Of a stretch of DNA of 64,000 nt, positions 1 to 9,200 are shown piece after piece. Under the pieces are notes generated by a model. The model was not told the origin of the DNA. It saw nothing but the letters and a program-made list of their open reading frames with translations, and searched no databases. This DNA comes from JAIXUI01 sp943373175 (lineage in GTDB: Bacteria > Bacteroidota > Bacteroidia > UBA7662 > JAIXUI01). The translations under genes and the position numbers were made by a program. How positions within the stretch are numbered: position 1 is the first letter of the stretch; every line of letters begins with the position of its first letter. The DNA lies in the NCBI GenBank assembly GCA_943373175.1, contig CALSBM010000005.1, positions 14,564 through 78,563 on the forward strand, written 5' to 3'.

Positions 1-40
1 GGCAAAAGCCCCCTTGATAATTAGATTTTACGCAGAAAAA

Positions 41-571
41 TCATTTTTTAATCAATTGAATTTCAGCTTGAAGTTTTACTTCTTCACTAACTAAAAGACC
101 ACCGGTCTCAATTGGCGCATTCCAGTTTAGGCCCCAGTCCTTGCGGTTAATGTTGCCCGATAAACTAAAGCCTGATTTCACATTTCCCCATGGGTCTTTT
201 CCTTCACCGCTGAACTCTACAGCTAAGGATACTTCCTTACTATGGCCGTGCAAGTTGAGGGTGCCATTCAACGAGTAACTATCACTACTTTCATTTGCCT
301 TTAATGTTCCTTGAAAAAATAGTTCTGGATGAGCTGCAACATCGAAAAAGTCCGGACTCTTTAAATGTTCGTCGCGTTGGTTGTTTCCGGTAGTAATGCT
401 TTGAACATCCGCCTTAAAACTAACCGTTGCTCCATCTAATCCGACTTCACTTTCAGATAAGTTGCCTTCAAAGGTGCCGAATGAGCCGGTAACTGTGCTA
501 ATCATCATGTGACGCACTTTAAACTGAATCTCACTGTGTGCGGGGTCAATGCCCCATTGGGTAGTAGCCAT
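41..571 (-). CDS. YceI family protein
   Basis: This 176-residue protein has the YceI lipocalin-like fold signature from end to end: a WGIDPAHSEIQFKVRHMM start, an RDEHLKSPDFFD motif near the middle, a NLHGHSKEV strand and an NRKDWGLNWN motif near the C-terminus. Family members bind long amphiphilic molecules such as polyisoprenoids in a beta-barrel. Many are secreted, but this one begins directly with the domain and has no signal peptide, so it is probably cytoplasmic. The ATG at 571 lies about 20 nt downstream of a TATATTTG box (598 to 591), which supports this start. It is transcribed alone. The physiological ligand cannot be read from the sequence. Confidence 0.93.
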   Translation of the reverse strand: MATTQWGIDPAHSEIQFKVRHMMISTVTGSFGTFEGNLSESEVGLDGATVSFKADVQSITTGNNQRDEHLKSPDFFDVAAHPELFFQGTLKANESSDSYSLNGTLNLHGHSKEVSLAVEFSGEGKDPWGNVKSGFSLSGNINRKDWGLNWNAPIETGGLLVSEEVKLQAEIQLIKK

Positions 572-580
572 GTTCTGTTA

Positions 581-594
581 TTTGTTTAAACAAA
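581..594. repeat. 14-bp perfect palindrome overlapping the yceI promoter
   Basis: TTTGTTTAAACAAA reads identically on both strands. Its right half overlaps the -7 box of the yceI promoter (591-598), the position expected of a repressor operator or a short leader hairpin. A related inverted repeat, ATTGTTT with AAACAAT, sits 36 nt further upstream at 630-649. An operator role is inference. Confidence 0.5.
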
Positions 595-598
595 TATA
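591..598 (-). promoter_or_regulatory. Bacteroidota -7 promoter element of yceI
   Basis: On the minus strand this reads TATATTTG, an exact match to the TAnnTTTG consensus of the Bacteroidota primary sigma factor. A TTG lies 22 nt further upstream (623-621), roughly where the -33 element is expected. The yceI ATG begins 20 nt downstream. Confidence 0.6.
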
Positions 599-618
599 TG
601 GCTAAATAGATTGAATAT

Positions 619-657
619 ACCAATTCATGATTGTTTAATTATAAACAATTAATTGGT
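619..657. terminator. nested AT-rich inverted repeat downstream of nadC
   Basis: An outer stem ACCAATT (619-625) pairs with AATTGGT (651-657), and an inner stem ATTGTTT (630-636) pairs with AAACAAT (643-649) around a 6-nt loop. It lies between the nadC stop and the yceI promoter, so the simplest role is ending nadC transcription. It lacks a clear T-tract, and it could instead be a regulatory site for yceI. Confidence 0.4.
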
Positions 658-694
658 AATAAGGGATTTAGCAATAACAATAACTATTTCCTTG

Positions 695-1534
695 TTAACG
701 GAAGGCCTTCAAACTAAGATCGAAATTTCGTACCGTATGAGTAAGAGCTCCCATTGAGATGTAGTTTACTCCCGTGAGCGCGTACTCTCTTAAATTGGTT
801 GCATTGATTCCTCCTGAAGCTTCAGTCTCGGTTCTACTTCCGATAAAAGCGACAGCTTCTTTTAACTGTTTGGGAGTGAAGTTGTCTAGCAAAATTCTCT
901 TTATATCTGAAGCATAAAGCACTATTCTTCTAACTTCATCCATATTTCTGGCTTCCACCACCACTTCTAAGGATTTTCCAGATTGCTTTAAATATTCAAT
1001 TGTAGCCTCGATCGCTGCTTCTATGCCACCTGCATAATCGATATGATTGTCTTTAAGCATAATTGCATCAAAAAGACCGAAGCGATGATTTGCACCACCA
1101 CCAATTCTCACAGCCTCCTTTTCGAGTGAACGAAGTAATGGAGTAGTTTTTCTTGTATCTAAAAGTTGACATTGAGTGCCTTCCATTAATCCCTTCATGC
1201 GGTGGGTGAAGCTTGCAATGCCACTCATTCGTTGCAAAACGTTGAGGACAAGTCGCTCGGTTTTGAGAATATCGCGGGTAATCCCTTCAATCTCAAAGGC
1301 TACATCGCCTACATTAACTGCTGCTCCATCCTCAAGCAGTGGTGTCCATTGAATTTGGAGATCAGTTCTGGAGTAAAGAGCCTGAGCGAATCGCATTCCG
1401 GCAAAAATGCCTGTATCTTTTACTAGCAATCGTGCTTTTTGTCGGGCATCAAAGGGAATACAAGCTAAACTGCTATGGTCTCCATCGCCTAAGTCTTCGC
1501 GAAGCGCCTCCGTTATAAATACTTCCAACGTCAT
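695..1534 (-). CDS. nadC: nicotinate-nucleotide pyrophosphorylase (carboxylating)
   Basis: Quinolinate phosphoribosyltransferase converts quinolinate and PRPP to nicotinate mononucleotide, CO2 and pyrophosphate, a committed step of de novo NAD synthesis in the cytoplasm. The 279-residue length is normal. Family motifs are present: EDLGDGDHSS at the N-terminus, NVLQRMSGIA, the substrate-binding DTRKTTPLLR, the HRFGLFDAIMLKDNH block, and EASGGIN near the C-terminus. The ATG at 1534 overlaps the stop of the upstream DUF4783 gene in an ATGA, so the two are probably translationally coupled. No nadA or nadB lies in the window. Confidence 0.97.
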   Translation of the reverse strand: MTLEVFITEALREDLGDGDHSSLACIPFDARQKARLLVKDTGIFAGMRFAQALYSRTDLQIQWTPLLEDGAAVNVGDVAFEIEGITRDILKTERLVLNVLQRMSGIASFTHRMKGLMEGTQCQLLDTRKTTPLLRSLEKEAVRIGGGANHRFGLFDAIMLKDNHIDYAGGIEAAIEATIEYLKQSGKSLEVVVEARNMDEVRRIVLYASDIKRILLDNFTPKQLKEAVAFIGSRTETEASGGINATNLREYALTGVNYISMGALTHTVRNFDLSLKAFR

Positions 1535-1914
1535 TGAATTTCAAACTTAAGTTGTTGTATCAACATTTTCCCTGACTTGTTTTTCAAAAGTAAATAAGTA
1601 GCGTATTCTTTATTATCTTCTGTTATAAGATGCCCAATGGAGTATGTTAAACCATCTGACGGTACACCTTTATGTACAATCTGAAAAGACTTTGGCCTAT
1701 TCTTAAGCAAAAAGTTCTTAACAATAACTTCGGCTTGTTGCTTTAAATACCAGCCTTCTCGACCGTCGATAATGATTTCGACAGTATTATCGAAATGCGC
1801 AGCGAGTTCATTGGTTTTGATATCCCGGATGTTTCGGGCGATTTGCTCGTAAGAATCCTGAACCTGAAACAAGGCTGGAAAGAGAAGGGTAAAGAGTAGA
1901 ATAAGAACTTTCAT
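1531..1914 (-). CDS. DUF4783-type exported protein
   Basis: The open frame extends further upstream, but the ATG at 1914 is the natural start. It gives a 127-residue protein beginning MKVLILLFTLLFPALFQ, a clear signal peptide. The mature part (SYEQIARNIRDIKTNELAAHFDNTVE onward) matches my memory of DUF4783, a small Bacteroidota family often encoded directly before nadC and resembling SnoaL/NTF2-like cone folds. Its function is unknown. It ends in an ATGA overlap with nadC. It probably works in the periplasm, so the link with nadC is more likely one of genome organisation than of metabolism. Confidence 0.8.
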   Translation of the reverse strand: MKVLILLFTLLFPALFQVQDSYEQIARNIRDIKTNELAAHFDNTVEIIIDGREGWYLKQQAEVIVKNFLLKNRPKSFQIVHKGVPSDGLTYSIGHLITEDNKEYATYLLLKNKSGKMLIQQLKFEIQ

Positions 1915-1928
1915 AGGCAGGCTCCAAA

Positions 1929-1949
1929 CTGGCACAGTAAACGTGCCAG
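1929..1949. repeat. 7-bp inverted repeat in the DUF4783/gpmI divergent region
   Basis: CTGGCAC (1929-1935) and GTGCCAG (1943-1949) form a perfect 7-bp inverted repeat around a 7-nt spacer, 15 nt upstream of the DUF4783 start. It would be a hairpin in the leader of the DUF4783-nadC transcript or a dimeric regulator site. A TATTTTCG box on the minus strand (1966-1959) may be the promoter just upstream. Confidence 0.4.
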
Positions 1950-2002
1950 AACCAACAGCGAAAATAAGATAATCATCTTTTCCTTGACGGATATAGGAAA
2001 TG

Positions 2003-2010
2003 TAAATTTG
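2003..2010 (+). promoter_or_regulatory. -7 promoter element of gpmI
   Basis: TAAATTTG followed by CACT is an exact TAnnTTTG match. Only 8 nt separate the box from the gpmI ATG at 2019, so the mRNA would have a leader of a few nucleotides at most. Confidence 0.6.
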
Positions 2011-2018
2011 CACTAATC

Positions 2019-3542
2019 ATGACCACAACTCCATCACCAGTTTTGTTAATTATTATTGACGGCTGGGGGCTTGGCAATGGCAGCCATTCTGACGCTATAG
2101 CCCACGCCCAGACTCCATATTATCAACACCTCAAGCAGAAATACCCTATGTCGAAGCTGTTGACTTGTGGAGAAGATGTTGGCCTTCCGGAAGGCCAAAT
2201 GGGCAATTCTGAGGTTGGACACTTGAATATTGGAGCAGGAAGAGTGGTTTACCAGGAATTAGCACGCATTAACCGCGCTATTCGCTTGAGTGAAATGCAA
2301 GCGAATCCTGTTTTAAAGCACGCCTTTGAACAAGCATCTGAAAAGCAATGCGCTGTTCATTTTTTAGGGCTTGTCTCTGACGGTGGCGTGCATGCTCATC
2401 TGAATCATCTTAAAGCACTAATTGCTATGGCAGAAGGATATTCCCTTGACCGCTGCTTTGTGCATGCCTTTACTGATGGCAGAGATTGTGACCCGAAAAG
2501 TGGCAAAGGATTCATCACAGAACTAGAGCAATATCTAACACATAAAAAAACTGCTTTAGCAACTGTTATTGGTCGTTACTATTCCATGGATCGCGATAAA
2601 CGATGGGAGCGCGTAAAGCAGGCATACGACCTTCTGGTTCATGGTACAGGTACTGAAACAGCCGACTTTGTTGCTGAAATCGAAAAGAGCTATAACGCGG
2701 GAATTACCGATGAGTTTCTACTTCCGATGAAGCGTTCCGGAATGGACGCGCGCATTCAGGATGGCGATTTAGTGCTCTTTTTTAACTTTCGAACAGATCG
2801 TGGCCGTGAGTTAACACAAGCGTTAAGTCAAACCGACTTTCCTGACTTCAATATGAAAAAGCTTGATTTAAATTATGTAACCATGACACGGTATGACGCC
2901 AGCTTTAAGCATGTTGAAGTAGTTTTTGAAAATGATGATTTAAGAGAAACCCTAGGGGAAGTGCTTGATAAAGCTGGAAAAAAACAAATTCGAATCGCGG
3001 AAACTGAAAAGTACCCTCATGTAACTTTTTTCTTTTCTGGTGGAAGAGAAACTCCATTTGAAGATGAAAGACGGATTATGATTCCATCTCCCAAGGTGGC
3101 AACATACGATTTGAAACCAGAAATGAGCGCAATCGAACTCACTGAACATCTTCTTCCAGAGCTTGAGGGCAAAACTGCCGACTTTATTTGCCTCAATTTT
3201 GCCAACGCCGATATGGTCGGGCACACAGGTGTTTATACTGCAATTGTAAAAGCTGTTGAAACAGTGGACACATGCGTTCAAAAACTATGTGAAGCTGCAT
3301 TAAAACAAGGATATACGGTTTTGGTGACTGCAGATCACGGCAATGCCGACTATGCGGAAAATCCTGATGGAAGTCCCAATACCGCCCATTCCCTTAATCC
3401 AGTACCGTTTATTGTTTGTGGCTTACCCGATGGAGCAAAGCTGAAAGATGGCCGCTTAGCCGACATTGCTCCTACGATTTTGGAAATAATGGGCATTAAA
3501 GCGCCTCAAGCTATGGACGGTCAATCGCTTCTTGTTTCGTGA
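2019..3542 (+). CDS. gpmI: 2,3-bisphosphoglycerate-independent phosphoglycerate mutase
   Basis: This enzyme interconverts 3- and 2-phosphoglycerate in glycolysis using two Mn ions and a phosphoserine intermediate. The 507-residue length is typical. Visible motifs are the metal-binding IIDGWGLG at the N-terminus, GNSEVGHLNIGAG carrying the catalytic serine, FTDGRDCDP, RYYSMDRDKRWER, NFRTDRGREL, KYPHVTFFFSGG, ANADMVGHTG and TADHGNADY. The ATG at 2019 is placed by the upstream TAAATTTG box. Its stop overlaps the GTG start of the following lipoprotein gene in a GTGA. Confidence 0.98.
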   Translation: MTTTPSPVLLIIIDGWGLGNGSHSDAIAHAQTPYYQHLKQKYPMSKLLTCGEDVGLPEGQMGNSEVGHLNIGAGRVVYQELARINRAIRLSEMQANPVLKHAFEQASEKQCAVHFLGLVSDGGVHAHLNHLKALIAMAEGYSLDRCFVHAFTDGRDCDPKSGKGFITELEQYLTHKKTALATVIGRYYSMDRDKRWERVKQAYDLLVHGTGTETADFVAEIEKSYNAGITDEFLLPMKRSGMDARIQDGDLVLFFNFRTDRGRELTQALSQTDFPDFNMKKLDLNYVTMTRYDASFKHVEVVFENDDLRETLGEVLDKAGKKQIRIAETEKYPHVTFFFSGGRETPFEDERRIMIPSPKVATYDLKPEMSAIELTEHLLPELEGKTADFICLNFANADMVGHTGVYTAIVKAVETVDTCVQKLCEAALKQGYTVLVTADHGNADYAENPDGSPNTAHSLNPVPFIVCGLPDGAKLKDGRLADIAPTILEIMGIKAPQAMDGQSLLVS

Positions 3543-4090
3543 GAAGGTGGCCGTTGATAATTTTAGGCAGTTTTTTACTGTTCGCTTGTGGCAAATCCCG
3601 GGTTACCCCAATTGCAGGCCAATATCCTTACTTTAAACTTAACGTATGGCTTTCGCAGGAATCTAAGCGCCTCCAATTGGAAGGAAGTGCTGTTGAGCGC
3701 CATCTTCAAACGGATGGTGAGCAAGGCGTTGCCGCGACTGACAGTCTGAACTGGGAAGATTGGTTTAAGCCTTTGGCTGAATGCGATTTGTCGAAACCTG
3801 CTTTTCATGGGTTTTACCAGGTTGATACCCTTTTGTTTGGCGACACAATGAATGTTCAATATTCTGCACTTAAACCTGATGCCTTAGTCAGGCAGTTGAG
3901 TATATCCTTCATTAGGGGAAATCCTGTCGGTATTGATGCAACAAAAGAGGTAGAAAATCTGCTTTACTCTTCCCGTTCCGAAATCCGCTATCGGAAAGAT
4001 TCGCTTTACCAGGTTAGTCACTGGCAGCGAACACGCTTCTTTGATGACCACTATTTCCGGGCGCAATACCACGTAGGAAGAAAACCATGA
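3539..4090 (+). CDS. small lipoprotein of unknown function
   Basis: The 183-residue product begins with a GTG that overlaps the gpmI stop (GTGA). Its N-terminus, MRRWPLIILGSFLLFACGKS, is a signal peptide with a lipobox ending LFAC, so it is probably a lipid-anchored envelope protein. The rest is soluble, with a YYF/Y-rich beta-type composition, and I recognise no domain. Its stop overlaps the next start (ATGA), making gpmI, this gene and the aminotransferase one operon. That order looks structural rather than functional. A GldD/GldH-like role is not supported. Confidence 0.8.
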   Translation: MRRWPLIILGSFLLFACGKSRVTPIAGQYPYFKLNVWLSQESKRLQLEGSAVERHLQTDGEQGVAATDSLNWEDWFKPLAECDLSKPAFHGFYQVDTLLFGDTMNVQYSALKPDALVRQLSISFIRGNPVGIDATKEVENLLYSSRSEIRYRKDSLYQVSHWQRTRFFDDHYFRAQYHVGRKP

Positions 4091-4956
4091 GTAGGTTCTA
4101 CGATTTTAACGGGCAGCTAATTCCGCAGAATCAATCGTTTGCCGGGCCTGAACATCGTGGAATTCGTTATGGTGATGGTTTGTTTGAAACCATGCTGCTC
4201 ATGGAAGGCGTAATTCCATTGCTCAATATGCATATCCAAAGGCTCGAAGAAAGCGCCCAAATATTGGGATATGACCTCAACTCTAACTTAGTCCCTGAGT
4301 TGATGCCCAGAGTACAAAAACTGGTAAATGCCCAGCAAAGCACGGATTGCGGAAGGCTACGTCTTAGTTTATTCAGAACAGGTGGCGGCACTTATTTTCC
4401 TGAGAATGCAACAGTTGACAGTGTCCTTGAATTTATACCCGTAGCTTCCAACCAACTGCTTCAGATGGCTCCTCATCTCATGGTTGACGTTTATCCGCAT
4501 CATAGAAAGCCAATTCAAACCTTAGGTGCGCTTAAAACTGCTAATGCTCTGTTGTACGTGCTCGCCGGTGCATGGTCGAAGCAACAACAACTCTCAGATG
4601 CAGTGATTCTAAACGAGTTTGGCAGAATGTGCGAAACAGTAAATAGCAACCTCTTCCTCATAAAGGATGGAGAGATTCTTACTCCGCCGTTAAGTGAAGG
4701 TTGTTTATCTGGAGTGATGAGAGCTTACTTGATTGGCTTATTTCAATCGCTTAACCTAACAGTTAAGGAAGTTCCATTGGAAGTGGAGCAGCTTGAAACC
4801 GCAGATGAAGTGTTCTTGACCAATGCGTATTGGGGGATACAACCTCTGATGGGCTACAAAAGGGTGAGATACTTTAAAAGAAGTGGCAGCTCGCTGATGG
4901 AAGCGCTAAGGAAGCAGTTAAAAAAGGTAGTACTTAAGGAAAAAGAAGGGATATAA
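4087..4956 (+). CDS. class IV aminotransferase (PabC / branched-chain type)
   Basis: The 289-residue PLP protein has the fold-type IV layout. An N-terminal FNGQLIPQNQ and RGIRYGDGLFETM block is followed by the Schiff-base lysine in LGALKTANALLYV, a PLP-contacting CETVNSNLF motif, and TPPLSEGCLSGVMR near residue 205. Members are aminodeoxychorismate lyases (folate synthesis), branched-chain aminotransferases or D-amino acid transaminases. The short length and the SEGCLSGVMR motif lean toward the PabC type, but substrate cannot be decided by reading. It is the third gene of the gpmI operon, entered through an ATGA overlap. Confidence 0.85.
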   Translation: MSRFYDFNGQLIPQNQSFAGPEHRGIRYGDGLFETMLLMEGVIPLLNMHIQRLEESAQILGYDLNSNLVPELMPRVQKLVNAQQSTDCGRLRLSLFRTGGGTYFPENATVDSVLEFIPVASNQLLQMAPHLMVDVYPHHRKPIQTLGALKTANALLYVLAGAWSKQQQLSDAVILNEFGRMCETVNSNLFLIKDGEILTPPLSEGCLSGVMRAYLIGLFQSLNLTVKEVPLEVEQLETADEVFLTNAYWGIQPLMGYKRVRYFKRSGSSLMEALRKQLKKVVLKEKEGI

Positions 4957-4973
4957 AATCAATGCAGGTTGCA

Positions 4974-5618
4974 TTACTCTTGCATCCAACTATCCGGATT
5001 CGTTCTCCAAGATTCTAAAAGTGGAATATCTTGACTTTCTAAATAGCCACCTTCAACGGCTATTTGCAGTAAAGTCGGATAATCACATAAGTACACTAAA
5101 GGGACTTTGTGCTTTTCAAAAGCCTCATTAGACTGTTGAAAGCCGTAAGTAAAAACACTCGCAACGCCTTTTACATTAAAGCCGGCATCCTGAAGCGCCA
5201 GAACCGCTTTAAGGCTGGAACCTCCTGTAGAGATGAGGTCTTCGATAACCACTACATCTGCATCTGGCCTAATTATCCCTTCAACCTGATTTTTCATTCC
5301 ATGGTCTTTTGCAGCGGGTCGGACATAAACGAACGGTAAGCCGAGTTGCTCTGCTACAAGCACACCCTGAGGAATTCCCGCAGTTGCCACACCAGCAATG
5401 ATTTCCGGTTTACCGAAAACATCAAGTATGGCCGAAGCAAGCGATTGGCGAATGAACGTCCTATATTTAGGGAAGGAAAGGGTAAGGCGATTATCGCAGT
5501 AAATGGGAGATTTCCAACCACTAGCCCACTGAAAGGGTTGTTGAGGATTTAACCTTACTGCTTTTAATTCCAGAAGCAGTTTAGCAACTTGTTCCGCAAT
5601 CTCACTAGTATAAAGCAC
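4974..5618 (-). CDS. pyrE: orotate phosphoribosyltransferase
   Basis: PyrE makes orotidine 5'-phosphate from orotate and PRPP in pyrimidine synthesis. Motifs: QPFQWASGWKSPIYCDNR at the N-terminus, the catalytic loop around RPAAKDHGMKNQVEG, and the PRPP-binding VVVIEDLISTGGSS. No ATG starts this frame. The GTG at 5618 gives a 214-residue protein whose N-terminus (LYTSEIAEQVAKLLLELKAV) matches usual PyrE proteins and lies just after an exact promoter box, so I prefer it to the TTG at 5669. Its start codon abuts that of the divergent Nudix gene. Confidence 0.95.
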   Translation of the reverse strand: MLYTSEIAEQVAKLLLELKAVRLNPQQPFQWASGWKSPIYCDNRLTLSFPKYRTFIRQSLASAILDVFGKPEIIAGVATAGIPQGVLVAEQLGLPFVYVRPAAKDHGMKNQVEGIIRPDADVVVIEDLISTGGSSLKAVLALQDAGFNVKGVASVFTYGFQQSNEAFEKHKVPLVYLCDYPTLLQIAVEGGYLESQDIPLLESWRTNPDSWMQE

Positions 5619-6215
5619 ATGCAAATGTACCCCATTTTTGTTCAAGACAGCCGCATTTCGTTTAGCCAAACACCTACAAGCGACCCAGACATTACCCTTT
5701 CAACAGAAGAATGGTCGTTCGAAGAAATTTGGGAAAGCCTGAATAACAGCGCTATACATCTTCATATCCTGTGCAATGACCCTATTGGAGAATTTTGGAA
5801 GTTCGCTCAAAATTTCATCCCAATACAAGCAGCAGGAGGCCTGGTTTACCTTGAAAATGGCCATTTGCTTATGATAAAGCGCAAGGGGTTTTGGGATTTG
5901 CCTAAAGGAAAAATTGACCCAATGGAAACGCCCGTTGAGACTGCTGTTAGAGAAGTTTCGGAAGAATGTGGAATTCTGACTTCCAGATTGATTCTTGAAC
6001 AATACCATCGCAGTAGCTTTCATGCGTATATGTGGAAAGGGAAACCAACCTTAAAACAAAGCTTCTGGTACACAATGCGATGTGAAGAACCCTATTCTCT
6101 GACAGCTCAAATAGAGGAAGATATTACCGACATTCTTTGGGCAGACATCCCAACACAAAAGCGATTGATGAAAGATGCTTGGCCTGCGATACGCTGGGTA
6201 CTTCAGTCAGTTTAA
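5619..6215 (+). CDS. NUDIX hydrolase
   Basis: The Nudix box is complete: GKIDPMETPVETAVREVSEECG fits GX5EX7REUXEEXGU, here split as G-x5-E-x7-REVSEECG. It coordinates the metal that hydrolyses a nucleoside diphosphate linked to another moiety. A roughly 80-residue N-terminal extension precedes the domain, as in a Bacteroidota Nudix subfamily. The start is ATG 5619 or 5625; homologues as I recall them begin at the equivalent of MYPIFVQDSR. It is transcribed divergently from pyrE, and its promoter must lie inside the pyrE coding region. The substrate is unknown. Confidence 0.88.
   Translation: MQMYPIFVQDSRISFSQTPTSDPDITLSTEEWSFEEIWESLNNSAIHLHILCNDPIGEFWKFAQNFIPIQAAGGLVYLENGHLLMIKRKGFWDLPKGKIDPMETPVETAVREVSEECGILTSRLILEQYHRSSFHAYMWKGKPTLKQSFWYTMRCEEPYSLTAQIEEDITDILWADIPTQKRLMKDAWPAIRWVLQSV
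5622..5629 (-). promoter_or_regulatory. -7 promoter element of pyrE
   Basis: Minus-strand TACATTTG is an exact TAnnTTTG match. It ends only 3 nt before the pyrE GTG, so transcription should begin at or next to the start codon. The box lies inside the first codons of the divergent Nudix gene. Confidence 0.6.
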
Positions 6216-6243
6216 GGTTGAGGCGGAAATGTTATCTTCCGAA

Positions 6244-9200
6244 ATGAAAAAGGCATTTGCTTTTATCCTTCTGTTTAGTGGGATTATTTCTGTTTCTGCA
6301 CAGGACAAATCATCGAAAAGCTGGGACGTAAACAACCCTCCTGGCGATTCTCAAACACTTAAATTTACTACGCGAACCGGCACTTGGCTGAATCTTGATG
6401 TTAGCCCGGATGGGAAGACCATCGTGTTTGATTTGCTAGGCGATTTATATCAAATGCCACTAACTGGTGGTAAAGCACAAATTATTTCTGGAGGAATGGC
6501 GTGGGAGAGCCAGCCACGCTATAGCCCGGATGGGAAAAAAATCTTGTTTACTTCTGATCGTGGAGGTGGAGATAACTTATGGGTTATGCCTGCTCAAGGA
6601 GGAAAGGCGGCTCAGATAACCAAAGAAGATTTTCGCTTACTAAATAATGGTGTTTTTACAGCAGACGGACAGTATCTTATTGCTCGTAAACACTTTACAA
6701 GTACAAGGTCGCTGGGTGCCGGAGAACTTTGGATGTACCATATTAGCGGAGGAACTGGCATTCAACTGACAAAAAGAAAAAATGATCAGCAAGACCTGAA
6801 TGAGCCTTGTGTAAGTCCAGACGGAGAGTTTGTTTATTATTCAGAAGACGTTTACCCAGGTGGATATTTTCAGTACAACAAAGACCCGAACAGCCAGATT
6901 TACGTTATTAAACGGCTGAATCTTCGTAATGGAGAAACGGAAACGGTTACTGGCGGACCAGGTGGTGCCTGCAGACCGCAAATTTCGCGAGATGGCAAAA
7001 CGTTGGCTTTTATTAGAAGAGTTAGAGAACGAACGGTGCTTTTTCTCCATGATCTCGAAAGTGGTAAAGAAAGACCTCTCTTTTCAAAACTAAGTAAAGA
7101 CCAACAGGAAGCGTGGGCCATTTTTGGCACATACCCGGGTTTTTCGTGGCACCCTGATGGGAAAACAATAGTAATCTGGGGAGAAGGCAAGTTTTGGCGA
7201 GTAGATACAACAAGTGGACGTTATTTTGAAATCCCTTTTGAAGCCGAGGTTGAGCAAAAGATTATGGAAGCAGTTAGGTTTCGCCAGGAAATAAGCGCTC
7301 CACAGTTTCAAGCAAAAGCAATCCGAATGGCCGTTACTTCACCGGATGAACGCTATTTAGTCTTCAACGCAGCCGGACATTTATACAAAAAAGCACTTCC
7401 GAATGGCAAACCTGAGCGACTCTGTGAAGGCGAGACCTTCACTTTCGAAGCAAATTTCTCTTCCGATAGTAAGCAATTGTGCTTCGTAAGCTGGGATGAC
7501 GAATCTCGTGGAGCAATCTGGACCATGGCATTCCCTTCAGGTACACCAAAGAAACTAAGTTTACCCCCTGGCAATTACCGAACTCCTTCTTTCTCACCCG
7601 ATGGTCAAACATTGATTTATGAAAAGGAAGGAGGCAACGACCACATGGGTTATGAATACAGTAAAGAAACGGGCATTTACTTAGTTTCTATACAGGGAGG
7701 TAAGCCTAAAAGAATATCAAAGCAAGGCAGTGTGCCTCAGTTTATGGCAGGTGGTAACCGAGTATTTTTCAGGGTGGATGGAAGCGAAAAGCAATACAAA
7801 AGCATCCGAATAGACGGCGGCGATGAACGAATACATTTCACTTCTAAATATGCTCCCGAGGTTAAACTTAGCCCTGATAATCAATGGATAGCCTTTAGTG
7901 ACTTACACAAAGCGTGGCTTGCACCGTTTCCATTGTTGGGAAAAACCATCGACCTAAGTGCTCAAAGTACCGCATATCCGGTATCTCTGTTAGCACGGGA
8001 TGCTGGATATAGTCTGCATTGGTCTGCAGATTCGAAAACTGTATTCTGGACTTTAGGCAATGAGTATTTCAGAAACCCAATAAATCGCAGATTTAAGTTT
8101 CTGTCTGGCTCTCCGGATAGTATTCCTGCTCCAGATACTACAGGTCTCGCTATTGGATTAATCCTGGAGGAGGATTATCCTCGTGGCTTACTCGCTTTCA
8201 AAGGAGCTACACTTTTAACTATGGAAGCAGACTCTATCATAAAAGATGGAATTATTATTATCGAAAACAACCGCATTAAGGCAATAGGTTCTTCCGATAA
8301 TATGACTATCCCTGCTGAAGCAAAAGTCATTGATGTTTCCGGAAAATACATCATGCCCGGAATAGTGGATGTACATGCCCACCTTGGCACTTTCAGAGCT
8401 GGCTTAAGTCCGCAAAAACAATGGAGTTACTACGCCAACCTAGCATTTGGGGTTACTACAACTCATGATCCTTCTTCCAATTCCGAAATGGTTTTTTCTC
8501 AAGCAGAAGCAGTACGATCAGGAACCATGGTAGGGCCGCGTATTTTCTCAACCGGAACAATCCTTTATGGTGCTGAGGGAGACTTCAAGGCTCCGATTAA
8601 TTCTTTGGAAGACGCAATGTCTGCTTTAAGAAGAACGAAAGCCTGGGGGGCATTTTCGGTAAAAAGCTATAATCAACCAAGAAGAGAGCAGCGTCAGCAA
8701 GTTATCGAAGCTGCACGCCGGTTGAAAATGAACGTAGTTCCGGAAGGCGGGTCCTTCTTCTTCCATAACATGAGTATGATTCTCGACGGACATTCTGGAA
8801 TTGAACACAACATCCCTGTTACTCCATTAGAAGAAGACGTGATTAAACTTTGGTCTGCAAGCAAAACCGGCTATACTCCAACACTCATTGTTTCTTATGG
8901 AGCACTTAATGGAGAAAACTACTGGTTTCAGAAGACCAACGTATGGGAGAATAACCGGCTGAACCGTTTTACCCCAAGAGAGATTCTGGACAGTCGTTCA
9001 CGCCATCGAACAATGGCTCCAGAAGGAGAGTATGAAAAAGGATTTAAGCAAATTTCACGTGATTGTGCGCGGCTTCAACAATCAGGTGTGAAAGTGAACC
9101 TTGGCGCTCATGGTCAATTGCAAGGATTGGGTGCTCACTGGGAGCTTTGGATGTTAGCTATGGGTGGCCTTAATCCCTATCATGCACTCAAAACAGCAAC

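Noticed and set aside
1915..2013. N-terminal extension of the DUF4783 protein to a start at 2013
   Set aside because: The ATG at 1914 gives a clean signal peptide, and the extra residues run through the divergent promoter region.
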